DNA of 37,198 nt from Nitrospira sp. (GTDB lineage Bacteria; Nitrospirota; Nitrospiria; Nitrospirales; Nitrospiraceae), in NCBI GenBank assembly GCA_013696305.1, contig JACCYV010000084.1, positions 1 to 37,198 of the forward strand, in the 5' to 3' direction. Every line of letters begins with the position of its first letter. Position 1 is the first letter of the stretch. Shown piece after piece: positions 7,590-15,955 of the stretch. Both the position numbers and the translations under genes were made by a program. The notes beneath the pieces are model-generated. The model searched no databases. It was not told the DNA's origin and was given only the letters and a program-made list of their open reading frames with translations.

Positions 7590-10559
7590 CTACACCTTCG
7601 TCGTCTTGTCGACCTGCCCCAATTCTGCATCGGCTTCCGCCTCTTCCTGCAATCGTTCGCTGCCTTCTTCCGACGGCATGAACTGCTGCACCCTGGTGTT
7701 TCCGCTGTCGACGGCGAATACGCTTCCTCTGGAATCCACCACGATGCCGTAGGGGAAATTGAATTGCCCGTCACCGCCGCCGAACCCACCCCACTGAGCG
7801 ATGAAATTCCCCTCGCGGTCGAACTTTTCCACGCGATGGTTGCCCGTATCCGTCACGTACACATCCCCTTGGCCATCGACGGCAATGCCCCAAGGCGATC
7901 GCAGCTGTCCGGCCTCCTGCGCCAATGGGCTGCTGGCATGCCCGGCTTCTGAACTGCCTCCCCATTTGGTAAGCAACTGCGGCAGCACATTGGTACTGGT
8001 ATCGAATTTCTGAATGCGGTGATTTCCCATGTCGACGACGTAGACTGTGCCATCGGCCTGATCAACGGCAATCCCCCGGGGGAAATAGAACTGGCCGTCG
8101 CCGTTTCCGAAACTCCCCCACGACATGATGAACTCCCCGCCCATATCGAATTTCTGCACTCTGAAATTTGCGCTGTCGACGACATAAATGTAGCCGCGCA
8201 CGCGATCGATCGCGATACCCCATGGCGCATTGAACTGGCCTTCGCCGTTTCCACGCGAGCCGAACTTCATGATGTAGCCGCCCAACTTTCCGTCAAATTT
8301 CTGGACGCGATGATTGTTCGTATCGACCACGTAGACGTCGCCTTTGGCATCGCACGCAATCCCCGTCGCATTGTGAAAATTGGCGTTGGCGGCACCGAAG
8401 TTTCCCCACAGGATAATGAAATTCCCGGCGCGGTCGAACTTTTGGACCCGATTGTTGCCGTTGTCCACGACAAAGATGGCGCCTTGTTGATCGATGGCCA
8501 GCCCATACACCGGAGCCATGAACTCCCCGCCGTGCAGTAATGAAGCGCCGCGACCAGGCTTCCCCCATTTGGAGACGCAGAGATACCCGGAGGTGTTGAC
8601 CAAAATGGTGGCGCTCGCCGGCGTCGAAATATTGTTCCCGACGTCTTTAAACCAGACCATGACCGTCTTCTGCCCGTCGCTCGGAGAAAGAATAAAGGGG
8701 ATCGTCGCGCCGAACTTGATTTCCGGTGGAACTTCAACCCACCCCGGCGTTCCCGCCATCGGCGTCATCGGATTTTCGGAGATATAGTAGGCGGCAACGC
8801 CGGTATCGAGATCTGTGGCGGAGATGGTCACCACAATTTCAGGCGAATTCGTCATGAACGCGCCGTGGTTGATGACTGCATAGGGCGTTTGCGGGGCCGT
8901 GATATCAATCAGAACCGGCGTAGTCGACACCTCTTCGGAAAGTCCGCTCTCTGTGCCATCCTCATACACCGCTGTCAGGGCATAATAATAAGCCTGATCA
9001 TTGGTTAATCCGGTGTGATTGTAAGGGCTGGATACTCCCTCGATCTTCGTACCGCCTTCCAGCGTCAGCTTTGCCGTAGTGTGGAAATAGAGATTGTACG
9101 AGACTGCTCCGGGCACATCCATCCAACTTAAAAAGGTTTCGGTGTCTCCGGGCTTGATGGCCACGTTGCGCGGAATCGGATAATCGGTCACTACCTGAGC
9201 CCGTTCGCGTTCTTCCTTCCCCCGATTTAATTCTTCATCTGTGGGTACATACTTAATCACCCGGTGATTGCCACTGTCGACGACATACACGGCTCCTTCT
9301 TTATCGACGGCGACCCCGGACGGAAAATTCAGCTGACCCTCCGTCCGACCGCGATTGCCCCAGGCACAAAGGAACGTGCCGTTGCCGTCAAACTTTTGGA
9401 TGCGGTGATTGCCCTGATCGACGACGTAGACATTACCCAAGGCGTCGCAAGTCACTCCCCAGGGTGCTTTAAACTGGCCCGGGCCACTTCCCTCGCGTCC
9501 CCATTTGGTCAAAAAACTGCCGCGCGTGTCGAATTTCTGGATGCGATTGTTGCCCTCGTCGGCGACATACGTATTCCCTACAAAATCCACCGCCACTCCA
9601 CGCGGGAAGAAAAACGCGCCGTCAAAGCTTCCATCCCGTCCCCACTTCAATAGCGGCGTGCCGTCACCTTTGAATTTTTGAATACGGGCGTTATTGGTGT
9701 CGGTGACATAGATGTTACCTTCTTGGTCGGTCGTCACACCCCATGGTGCATCGAATTTATTCATATCGGCTCCGCGCCAGGCAAATCCGAATTTACCCCA
9801 CGATTTCATAGGATTGCCGTCGGTATCGAGACGCTGCACGCGATTGTTTCCGGTATCGGCCACATATACCTGTCCCTCTACATTGGTGGTCAACCCGCGC
9901 GGATAATAAAATCCGCCCTCTGCGCTGCCTGCTTCTCCGCCCCAGCGCCCGAGAAAGGTACCCTCTTTGTCGAATTTCTGAATCGAATGATTGTCCGTAT
10001 CGGCGACGTACAGATTGCCGTCCTTATCCACGGCAATGCCGGTCGGGGAGCTGAACTCGCTGTCTTCCACGCCTTCCCGCCCGATAATCTTGACAATCAG
10101 ATAGGGAGCTGGAATCGCCATCACTTCCCGCGATTCAGGGCTTTCACCCTTCTGGGTCACGACGGTGACGACATAGTGATAACAGGTCCCATTTGCCAGA
10201 TCGTCGTGCATGAAGGGTGATTGTGCGCCTTCAATGCAGGTCCCTTTTTCCTTGGTCACCCCGATGACGGTCTTGAAATCATCCGCGCTCGCGATGGGAC
10301 GCGTCAGTTCTGAAAACTTGATCAGCACTCCCTTGGTGGTCATGAAATATAGGTTGTAATACATTGCCTCCGGCACCGCATCCCAGGTGATCATCACCCG
10401 GCCATTTCCAGCCTTGGCGGCTACCCCACTCGGCGCGGGAGGGAGATCCTCCTCCTCCGCGACGGAATCCCCGGAGCCCCATTCGCTCTGACTTCCCTCC
10501 GCCGTGAGATGATGGCGGTCAAACCGAAACATTTCGTCGAGCAGCCAGGCCTTGGTCAT
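7590..10559 (-). CDS. NHL-repeat double beta-propeller protein with Fn3/Ig-like modules
   Basis: This 989-residue protein is built from repeats. It starts with a Fn3-like module (about 40-140), followed by six NHL repeats of the form PWGVTTDQEGNIYVTDTNN-RIQKF-G-WG. A second Fn3-like module and an Ig-like region come next (about 450-650). Six more NHL repeats run to near the C-terminus. Twelve repeats in two sets of six suggest two six-bladed propellers. NHL propellers bind protein, RNA or sugar ligands; no catalytic residue is apparent and the ligand is unknown. I choose ATG 10559, which has GAGGAA 6 nt upstream, over an upstream TTG. No signal peptide is visible, although exported relatives are common. 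A downstream palindromic element separates it from guaB. Confidence 0.85.
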   Translation of the reverse strand: MTKAWLLDEMFRFDRHHLTAEGSQSEWGSGDSVAEEEDLPPAPSGVAAKAGNGRVMITWDAVPEAMYYNLYFMTTKGVLIKFSELTRPIASADDFKTVIGVTKEKGTCIEGAQSPFMHDDLANGTCYHYVVTVVTQKGESPESREVMAIPAPYLIVKIIGREGVEDSEFSSPTGIAVDKDGNLYVADTDNHSIQKFDKEGTFLGRWGGEAGSAEGGFYYPRGLTTNVEGQVYVADTGNNRVQRLDTDGNPMKSWGKFGFAWRGADMNKFDAPWGVTTDQEGNIYVTDTNNARIQKFKGDGTPLLKWGRDGSFDGAFFFPRGVAVDFVGNTYVADEGNNRIQKFDTRGSFLTKWGREGSGPGQFKAPWGVTCDALGNVYVVDQGNHRIQKFDGNGTFLCAWGNRGRTEGQLNFPSGVAVDKEGAVYVVDSGNHRVIKYVPTDEELNRGKEERERAQVVTDYPIPRNVAIKPGDTETFLSWMDVPGAVSYNLYFHTTAKLTLEGGTKIEGVSSPYNHTGLTNDQAYYYALTAVYEDGTESGLSEEVSTTPVLIDITAPQTPYAVINHGAFMTNSPEIVVTISATDLDTGVAAYYISENPMTPMAGTPGWVEVPPEIKFGATIPFILSPSDGQKTVMVWFKDVGNNISTPASATILVNTSGYLCVSKWGKPGRGASLLHGGEFMAPVYGLAIDQQGAIFVVDNGNNRVQKFDRAGNFIILWGNFGAANANFHNATGIACDAKGDVYVVDTNNHRVQKFDGKLGGYIMKFGSRGNGEGQFNAPWGIAIDRVRGYIYVVDSANFRVQKFDMGGEFIMSWGSFGNGDGQFYFPRGIAVDQADGTVYVVDMGNHRIQKFDTSTNVLPQLLTKWGGSSEAGHASSPLAQEAGQLRSPWGIAVDGQGDVYVTDTGNHRVEKFDREGNFIAQWGGFGGGDGQFNFPYGIVVDSRGSVFAVDSGNTRVQQFMPSEEGSERLQEEAEADAELGQVDKTTKV

Positions 10560-10875
10560 GGTGTTCCTCGTGGTACGAGACAAGTGAAGATTAGCGGATG
10601 TTTCAATAACTTAGATCGGGCAGTCTAACAAAGCGAAAAGAAGGGAGTCAAGGCACGACCAGCGCTGTCTGAGGCGGCGACCTGGCTTCTCCTAACGATT
10701 TCCGAGTGACCTAACGCATGAACTGAACGGGCCCCGTACATCTCAGTGAGCTCGTACGGCGTCCATCCCCCCAAAGCTGGATGGACGCGCATCTTCCGAA
10801 TGTCATAGGCTCTGCACTGTCGAAGCTAAAAAACACTGCGCTCGCCCAATAAGATGAACCTATCGGAGGTGTACC
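10560..10875. other. Divergent intergenic region with two hairpins
   Basis: No gene is supported in this 316-bp spacer between two divergent genes. It contains a perfect 10-bp stem (10759-10768 with 10779-10788, GCGTCCATCC/GGATGGACGC, 10-nt loop). A smaller CCGTAC/GTACGG pair lies just to its left (10734-10739 with 10754-10759). Neither is followed by a T-run. The ribosome binding site of the next gene (CGGAGGTG) lies at the right end. No convincing promoter could be assigned. Confidence 0.4.
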
Positions 10876-11445
10876 ATGTGGCCAACACGACTTGTGCTCG
10901 CATGCTTTGCCGCGAGTCTGATCCTCATCCCCACCGTGCAAGCGATGGAATCATCCGCTGTGGACATGTGGGAGTGCCCCGGCGCCGATGGCACGGCTCT
11001 CTATACGAATAAAGAACGGCCGGGATGTCAGCCAAAAGCGCTCCAAGCGCTTTCCGTCGTGCCCTCATTACCGGATATGCCGTTCCGCCCCTCACCCGGT
11101 GGTTCAACCTATCAGCCTATGCCGCGGATGAACGATTTTGCTTACGACACCCCAATCGGCGCCTTGCGAAACCTGACGCAGGTACCCGATTTTGCACGCG
11201 ACTGGTATGCCGGTAATACGGCAGGCGGATCGGTTCAGGCAGAAGTCTGCAGCATGTACATGGAGTGGATTCATCTGACGCAGAATAGTCGCGGAGGGTT
11301 TTTCTTTGGGACCGACCCATCCTACGGCGGGAATCCGACGGCTCGCAACTGGTACTCTCCGGGTTATGCGTATTACGACAATGCCCGGTATGTGGCTCTC
11401 TCAAGGATATTCGGAGCAGGCTTCATTCCGATCGGTTGCCGCTAG
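10876..11445 (+). CDS. Small exported protein of unknown function
   Basis: I do not recognise this 189-residue protein. It starts at ATG 10876 behind a good CGGAGGTG ribosome binding site. The first 23 residues form a classical signal peptide (hydrophobic LVLACFAASLILIPT, then VQA as a likely cleavage site). The mature N-terminus, with MWECPGADGTALYTNKERPGC, loosely resembles the short DUF4124-type segment of periplasmic proteins (W...DG...YTN), a weak similarity. The rest is rich in Tyr, Gly, Asn and Pro and has three further cysteines (EVCSMY, final GCR), so disulphides in the periplasm are plausible. It is a single plus-strand gene, divergent from the NHL protein and convergent with scpB. 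Confidence 0.7.
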   Translation: MWPTRLVLACFAASLILIPTVQAMESSAVDMWECPGADGTALYTNKERPGCQPKALQALSVVPSLPDMPFRPSPGGSTYQPMPRMNDFAYDTPIGALRNLTQVPDFARDWYAGNTAGGSVQAEVCSMYMEWIHLTQNSRGGFFFGTDPSYGGNPTARNWYSPGYAYYDNARYVALSRIFGAGFIPIGCR

Positions 11446-11621
11446 GTCATTCCCCTGAGTGAAGGAGCCGCTCGTCGTGGAGCGATGCGAGAAAGGTCTT
11501 CGGAAGCAACTCTGCTCACAGGCTTACTGATAGAGGCACTTCGTAGGAAATCGAAAACCCGGCAGGAGCCAGTCAAAATTTTTCTTCGACCACTTCATCG
11601 AAGTCGAAGGTAGGATCAGGG

Positions 11622-12542
11622 TTAGGATTCGTCTACGACTTCAACGACCATCAGCTCACTTTCGGCATCATCTTGGACCACATCACCCGTACGCATCGCC
11701 GTTACCGTCCCATTCGCCTCGACACACGTGGCATCTGCGAACCCTTCCCCGGCAACGGGCTCAGCGGAGGCCATACAATGTTGCGCTAACGACTCACCGC
11801 CTATCTCAGCAGATTCATCCATCGGCAACATAGCCTGCTCGGCCTCGCCTAACTCTTTGAACTCGCGGAGCGGCGGCAGCTGAGATAGATCACGAAGGCC
11901 AAAATGTTCGAGGAAGAATTTCGTCGTCCCGTACATGATCGGTCGCCCCGGCTCTTCCTTCCGGCCTACGATACGCACAAGTTTTCGCTCCAACAATGTC
12001 CGAATGACTCCCGACGTTTCGACCCCTCGGATCTGTTCAACTTCCGCGCGGACGATCGGCTGCTTATACGCAATAATCGCCAGTGATTCCAAGGCGGAGC
12101 GCGAAAGCTTCGATGGAGCCTTCACCTTCTCCAAGCGTTTCAGCCAGGGCGCAAATTCGGCTTTGGTGACGATGCGGTAGCCCCCGGCCACTTCAACCAA
12201 CTGCAGCCCGCGACCCTCCTGTTCATAGTCGTAGCTGAGGCTGATCAGCGCCTGTTCGAGCTCTTGCTTCGTCACCGCTCCCAGTAATGCTGAGAACCGG
12301 GTAACGGGAATGGGATCGGCTGCGACAAAGAGCAACGCCTCAAGGATTCCTTTTAACGTTCGAAGATCGGAGTGGGCCGAATCAGAAGATGGCGGCGATG
12401 TCTCATCGGCAACGCCCCCACCAATCTCGGACGTGGTCTCGGTCTCCGCCTCACAACAAACAGATGACTCTTGCACGCGCTCTCGTCCCTCCACAAACCC
12501 CTCTACCGCGTCCTCCGTGCTGAGACTCATAGGTTCTTCCAT
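11622..12542 (-). CDS. scpB: Segregation and condensation protein B
   Basis: ScpB is the winged-helix (kite) partner that binds ScpA in the SMC-ScpAB condensin. The recognisable core is about residues 60-220: LKGILEALLFVAADPI, then LSRSALESLAIIAYKQPI with RAEVEQIRGVETSG, and GRPIMYGTTKFFLEHFGL, all typical of ScpB. The flanks are an acidic Ser/Glu-rich N-terminal stretch of about 58 residues and an acidic C-terminal tail of about 80. This makes it longer (306) than the usual 180-200. ATG 12542 has a strong GGAGGAG five nt upstream and overlaps scpA by 16 nt. ATG 12530 (ATGA overlap) is a reasonable alternative. The pairing with scpA is the standard arrangement. Confidence 0.95.
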   Translation of the reverse strand: MEEPMSLSTEDAVEGFVEGRERVQESSVCCEAETETTSEIGGGVADETSPPSSDSAHSDLRTLKGILEALLFVAADPIPVTRFSALLGAVTKQELEQALISLSYDYEQEGRGLQLVEVAGGYRIVTKAEFAPWLKRLEKVKAPSKLSRSALESLAIIAYKQPIVRAEVEQIRGVETSGVIRTLLERKLVRIVGRKEEPGRPIMYGTTKFFLEHFGLRDLSQLPPLREFKELGEAEQAMLPMDESAEIGGESLAQHCMASAEPVAGEGFADATCVEANGTVTAMRTGDVVQDDAESELMVVEVVDES

Positions 12543-13306
12543 TCAGACTCCTCCACTAGATCTCCTTCTGCAACAGCCGAAAAGGCACGCGAGACAAGAA
12601 TCGTCCCAAAGGTTTCGCTTTGAAACACACGCACGACCCTGATGCGAATCAGCTCGAGGAGGGCCAGGAATGTCACAATCACGACGAGCCGATGACTCGA
12701 CGCATCGAAGAGAGCCGTGAACGCCATGGACTCCTGCTCTTCCAAGGCTTCGATAATGGCGCTCATGCGGGTGCGTACCGTCAAGTTATCGGGAATGATT
12801 TCGACCAAACGCTTCCCCGGATGGCGTGACAGGACACCCTGCAGCGCATCGACCAGATCAAACAACGAGATCTCGTCGAGGAAACTCTCGTCCTGGGTGA
12901 GTGCTATGGACGGACCAGGCTCGCGAGAAAATACGTCCCGCCACAGACGCTCCTTATATTCGAGCTGCGACGCCGCCTCTTTGAACTGTTTGTATTCGAG
13001 CAGTCTCCGAACGAGTTCTTCGCGTGGATCGGGGCCGTCGTCCTCATCCACGGCTGCCTCTTCAACCGGCAATAACATGCGCGATTTGATATGCAGTAAC
13101 GTGGCCGCCATCACGAGGAACTCGCCGGCCCCCCCGAGATTCAACTCCTTCATCACCGACAGATAATCCAAATACTGCTGGGCGATCAGTGCTATTGGAA
13201 TGTCATAGATATTGATCTCGTTCTTCTTGATGAGGTGCAAGAGGAGATCCAGGGGACCTTCGAAGTTCTCGATCTTGACTTGGTAGGGCAGCTCAGATTG
13301 GTCCAT
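12527..13306 (-). CDS. scpA: Segregation and condensation protein A
   Basis: ScpA is the kleisin that bridges the SMC heads in chromosome condensation and segregation. The protein starts YQVKIENFEGPLDLLLHLIKKNEINIYDIPI, the highly conserved kleisin N-terminal domain. It continues with LVMAATLLHIKSRMLLP, and the C-terminal winged helix (VTFLALLELIR) follows. With ATG 13306 (MDQSELPY) it has 259 residues, the normal length. An upstream TTG at 13369 would lie inside the predicted promoter and add an unconserved leader, so I reject it. AAGGAG lies 12 nt before the chosen start. scpB follows with an overlap, so the two are co-translated. Confidence 0.95.
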   Translation of the reverse strand: MDQSELPYQVKIENFEGPLDLLLHLIKKNEINIYDIPIALIAQQYLDYLSVMKELNLGGAGEFLVMAATLLHIKSRMLLPVEEAAVDEDDGPDPREELVRRLLEYKQFKEAASQLEYKERLWRDVFSREPGPSIALTQDESFLDEISLFDLVDALQGVLSRHPGKRLVEIIPDNLTVRTRMSAIIEALEEQESMAFTALFDASSHRLVVIVTFLALLELIRIRVVRVFQSETFGTILVSRAFSAVAEGDLVEESEWKNL

Positions 13307-13339
13307 GAGGTACAGGCGCTCCTTGGACGAAGTTTTAAT

Positions 13340-13369
13340 CTTATACCAAGTTATGGGGGGGGCGGGCAA
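13340..13369 (-). promoter_or_regulatory. Predicted sigma70-type promoter for scpA-scpB
   Basis: On the minus strand TTGCCC (13364-13369) and TATAAG (13340-13345) are spaced by 18 bp and sit about 35 bp upstream of the scpA start codon. Position and sequence fit a housekeeping promoter; prediction only. Confidence 0.5.
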
Positions 13370-13391
13370 GGTTAAAACTATATGTTGGGGT

Positions 13392-14495
13392 CTATCTGGC
13401 CTTGATGATGTAAATCAGAATTCCTAGCGCCATCACAAAAAGGGAGATCGTCACCGCCTGCGAAGAGGGGGTCGCGCTCTTGCGACCGGGCATCGTTGCG
13501 GTAACACGAGTAGTTCGAGCTAAGAGCGGCGGGTGGACGAATGTCGCTTGCGCGAGGTCATCGCGCTCCTTGAATGAGGCGTCTGAGAAATCGGCTTGAG
13601 AACCGAATCGGGCCGAAGCGAAGGTGACAGACTGATCGAAGAGGGCAAAGAGGAAGAAGGCTTCACGATCGAACTGCGCCGCCGAGAAGTCGCACGCCGC
13701 ACGGCAATGTGCCCCGGAAAATCCGGTTCCCATTTCAAACGACGCCCGCGAGAAATTCGCATTCTGTTCAAAGACCACTTCCAAAAATTCGGTCAAGCCA
13801 TGAAAAACGGCGCTTTGGAATATCGCCGGACCCGCAAACAGTGAGCGATGAAAACGGGCGTGCGGACCGAAGCGAGTGCCCGAAAACATGGCGCCCTGCG
13901 TGAAACGATCCTGCACAAAATAGGTTTCCTGACCAAAGGTCGCACTCGACCCATCGACCAACCCGAGGAATATCGTTCGCGACAGATCGACAGAACCTTC
14001 AAAATGGGTGTGCGCCAGGACCACTGGTCCGGTGATCAGCAAAAATCCCCGCGTAGCTCGATTGACGATCCGTCCCCGGACACGTGCGTGCTTGAGAACG
14101 AACGGGCCACGGATGACATGGACGTCCTCATCGTTGAGCCCGTCGAGAACCCGACGGTCTTCAGGCGACAGATCTTGCACCGCCTCCGCCTTCTTCTTCG
14201 GCAGCTCATCGAGCAGCAGATCGCCCTGGATCACGACACCCGCCAGGTCTATGCCTCTCCCCGCTGCAAGCACACGCAATAGGTCTCGGGCGGGAATGGC
14301 GCGTGCCTCACGCTCGGCCTCGGTGCAGGTGCTGCTCAGCCGCAGCGTAAAGGCGACCGTCGCACCGGTTTTACCCCTCTCCACCGTGCACTCGGCGCGA
14401 AGCATCCCGGGGCTTAGGCCCATTCCACAAAGTATGCTCAACATCAGCCAGGCAATCACTCGACATTGTGCAAAAGACCGGTTCAACAACTCCAT
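13392..14495 (-). CDS. Exported/anchored pentapeptide-repeat-like protein
   Basis: I choose ATG 14495 (MELLNRSFAQCRVIAWLML), giving 367 residues that begin with a signal peptide ending near GMLRA-EC. A nine-residue longer start at 14522 is possible; neither has a good ribosome binding site. After a charged segment (residues 60-130), the middle shows a five-residue periodicity with Phe or Ala at the centre. Examples are AMFSGTRFGPHARFHRSLF, NANFSRASFE and ADFSDASF, as in pentapeptide-repeat right-handed beta-helices. The C-terminus has one membrane segment (AVTISLFVMALGILIYII) followed by KAR, so the helix probably projects into the periplasm from the inner membrane. Function is unknown. It is upstream of scpA on the same strand but separated by scpA's own promoter. 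Confidence 0.7.
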   Translation of the reverse strand: MELLNRSFAQCRVIAWLMLSILCGMGLSPGMLRAECTVERGKTGATVAFTLRLSSTCTEAEREARAIPARDLLRVLAAGRGIDLAGVVIQGDLLLDELPKKKAEAVQDLSPEDRRVLDGLNDEDVHVIRGPFVLKHARVRGRIVNRATRGFLLITGPVVLAHTHFEGSVDLSRTIFLGLVDGSSATFGQETYFVQDRFTQGAMFSGTRFGPHARFHRSLFAGPAIFQSAVFHGLTEFLEVVFEQNANFSRASFEMGTGFSGAHCRAACDFSAAQFDREAFFLFALFDQSVTFASARFGSQADFSDASFKERDDLAQATFVHPPLLARTTRVTATMPGRKSATPSSQAVTISLFVMALGILIYIIKAR

Positions 14496-14589
14496 AAGTG
14501 GCTCTGGGAGGCAGGATAACATCGAAGAAGGGATAGAAAATCGAGCGAATACTTTACTCCAGAAACGCCTTTGGTAGACTCCCTCTCAT

Positions 14590-15261
14590 ATGCCTCCCTC
14601 CGCTGCCCATAGGATCACTCATACCGGCCTACGCATCCTCTGTCTGTGTATCTCTATGCTGCTCGCCGATTTCCACCCGGCCGCGGCCGAATCCATCGTG
14701 GAAATCCCGGTACTCGCCGCGATCCAGTCCAACGACAAGGGGGTCTTCGAAGTCCTCCTACTGCGATGGGATCGCCTCCCAAATCCCTCTCCCATGGTGC
14801 TGCAGTGGCAAGGCGGTAACATCCGGCCCGGGCAGAGCAATCTCAGTTCCATGGCCCTGGCCTTTCAATACGCCATTGACCACACGCCGCATATCGACCA
14901 TGCGGGCACCGTCAGCGCCATCGGCATCGCCTATACCTCGACCGGCACCGACGGTCCAAGCGCCGGTGCGGTGATGACGGTGGGGTTTGTAGCGCTTCTG
15001 AACGGGGATCGCATTCAGCGAGGCATCGCCATGACCGGCACGATCACCAAAGATGGCACGATCGGGCCCGTCGGAGGCATTCCTGATAAGATTAGCGCAG
15101 CCGTTCGCGAGGGTTATCGCACCATCCTCATTCCCGAAGGCCAACGACACGATCCGCGCTGGAACATCGACCGGCTTTCCTGGGATCTCAACGTCGAAGT
15201 CAAGGAGGTCAGTACGATTGAGGAGGCCTACCATCTCATGACCGGACGCACACTCGATTAG
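14590..15261 (+). CDS. Exported stand-alone Lon-type (S16) protease domain
   Basis: This 223-residue protein has an N-terminal signal peptide (ILCLCISMLLADFHPAAA) and then a single domain that matches the Lon proteolytic domain. Key residues are the catalytic Ser124 in TDGPSAGAVMTVGFVALLNG and Lys167 in GPVGGIPDKISAAVREG, the Ser-Lys dyad of family S16. There is no AAA+ ATPase domain and no substrate-recognition N domain. It would therefore act as an ATP-independent protease, or a scaffold, in the periplasm; substrate unknown. No Shine-Dalgarno sequence precedes ATG 14590, and an upstream TAGACT could place the transcript start very near it. It is divergent from the pentapeptide-repeat gene and convergent with the next gene. 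Confidence 0.8.
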   Translation: MPPSAAHRITHTGLRILCLCISMLLADFHPAAAESIVEIPVLAAIQSNDKGVFEVLLLRWDRLPNPSPMVLQWQGGNIRPGQSNLSSMALAFQYAIDHTPHIDHAGTVSAIGIAYTSTGTDGPSAGAVMTVGFVALLNGDRIQRGIAMTGTITKDGTIGPVGGIPDKISAAVREGYRTILIPEGQRHDPRWNIDRLSWDLNVEVKEVSTIEEAYHLMTGRTLD

Positions 15262-15293
15262 GCAACCGTTCGGTGCGGACGTAACCGACCCGG

Positions 15294-15746
15294 TCACGCT
15301 CCCGGACCCAACCCTTCGAGAATCGCCTGGTGCTCCGCATTGGAAAGACGATGCATCCCGAGACTGAGCCGCCTGGTCAGTTCCGTTGGCTCCTCTATCC
15401 CCAGAGCCCTTTGCAGCAAAACCTGACAGTCTGGGGCACTACCCTGCCAGCGCCGCACCGGCGTCACTCGCACAAACCCATACCGCGCTTCCGTCCGCAC
15501 TTCGTCCTTCAAAAAGTCGTCCAAGGCCTGAACCGGCAAAACCGGTGAGGTAATCGCAAACTCCGCGCAAATGCCTTCTTTCAGCACATAGACCAGTCCG
15601 TGGGATTCCGGCGACAGGAACTTTTGAAGATTGTCACGAATCAGAGTGGTGCACAGTCCCCATATGCCTGCGCCCAGTTGGAGTTCAGCGCTGTCCTGCG
15701 AAGTCCGTTCGCGCAAGGCGCCGGCGATAAAGAGAAAATGACTCAT
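15294..15746 (-). CDS. Conserved-looking protein of unknown function
   Basis: I do not recognise this protein. I start it at ATG 15746 (MSHFLFIAGALRERTSQ), giving 150 residues. The frame is open for 36 more codons upstream, but that part is Arg-rich and not protein-like. The body has regular alternation of hydrophobic and charged residues (GLVYVLKEGICAEFAITSPVL; DDFLKDEVRTEARYGFVRVTPV) as in a soluble alpha/beta protein. There is no signal peptide or membrane segment, and no ribosome binding site for the chosen start. It is convergent with the S16 protease gene, 32 bp apart. Confidence 0.55.
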   Translation of the reverse strand: MSHFLFIAGALRERTSQDSAELQLGAGIWGLCTTLIRDNLQKFLSPESHGLVYVLKEGICAEFAITSPVLPVQALDDFLKDEVRTEARYGFVRVTPVRRWQGSAPDCQVLLQRALGIEEPTELTRRLSLGMHRLSNAEHQAILEGLGPGA

Positions 15747-15955
15747 GAGATAGAGGAGAGGTCTGGCGGGCGACCGGGGGCCACTGCAATGGTGACGTCG
15801 GAAAAAGACGGCCTCGCTGCGCACAGACCATTTGACTCGCACGCGCCGCGACAAGCCGGCATGCCAGGTCCTGCCACGCGTTCACTGACGAAGATGAGCC
15901 GAGCGTAGGGAAGCAGCAATTAGGAACCACCCTGCAACCACGGCTTCAACATCGG

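Noticed and set aside
7590-10559. Regular repeats at the DNA level, considered as CRISPR or satellite
   Set aside because: They are in-frame codons of NHL repeats with diverged DNA, not identical repeats with unique spacers.
11583-11615. Inverted repeat CTTCGAC/GTCGAAG after scpB
   Set aside because: It could be a terminator stem, but the following bases are AAAAATTTT rather than a clean T-run, so it was not called.
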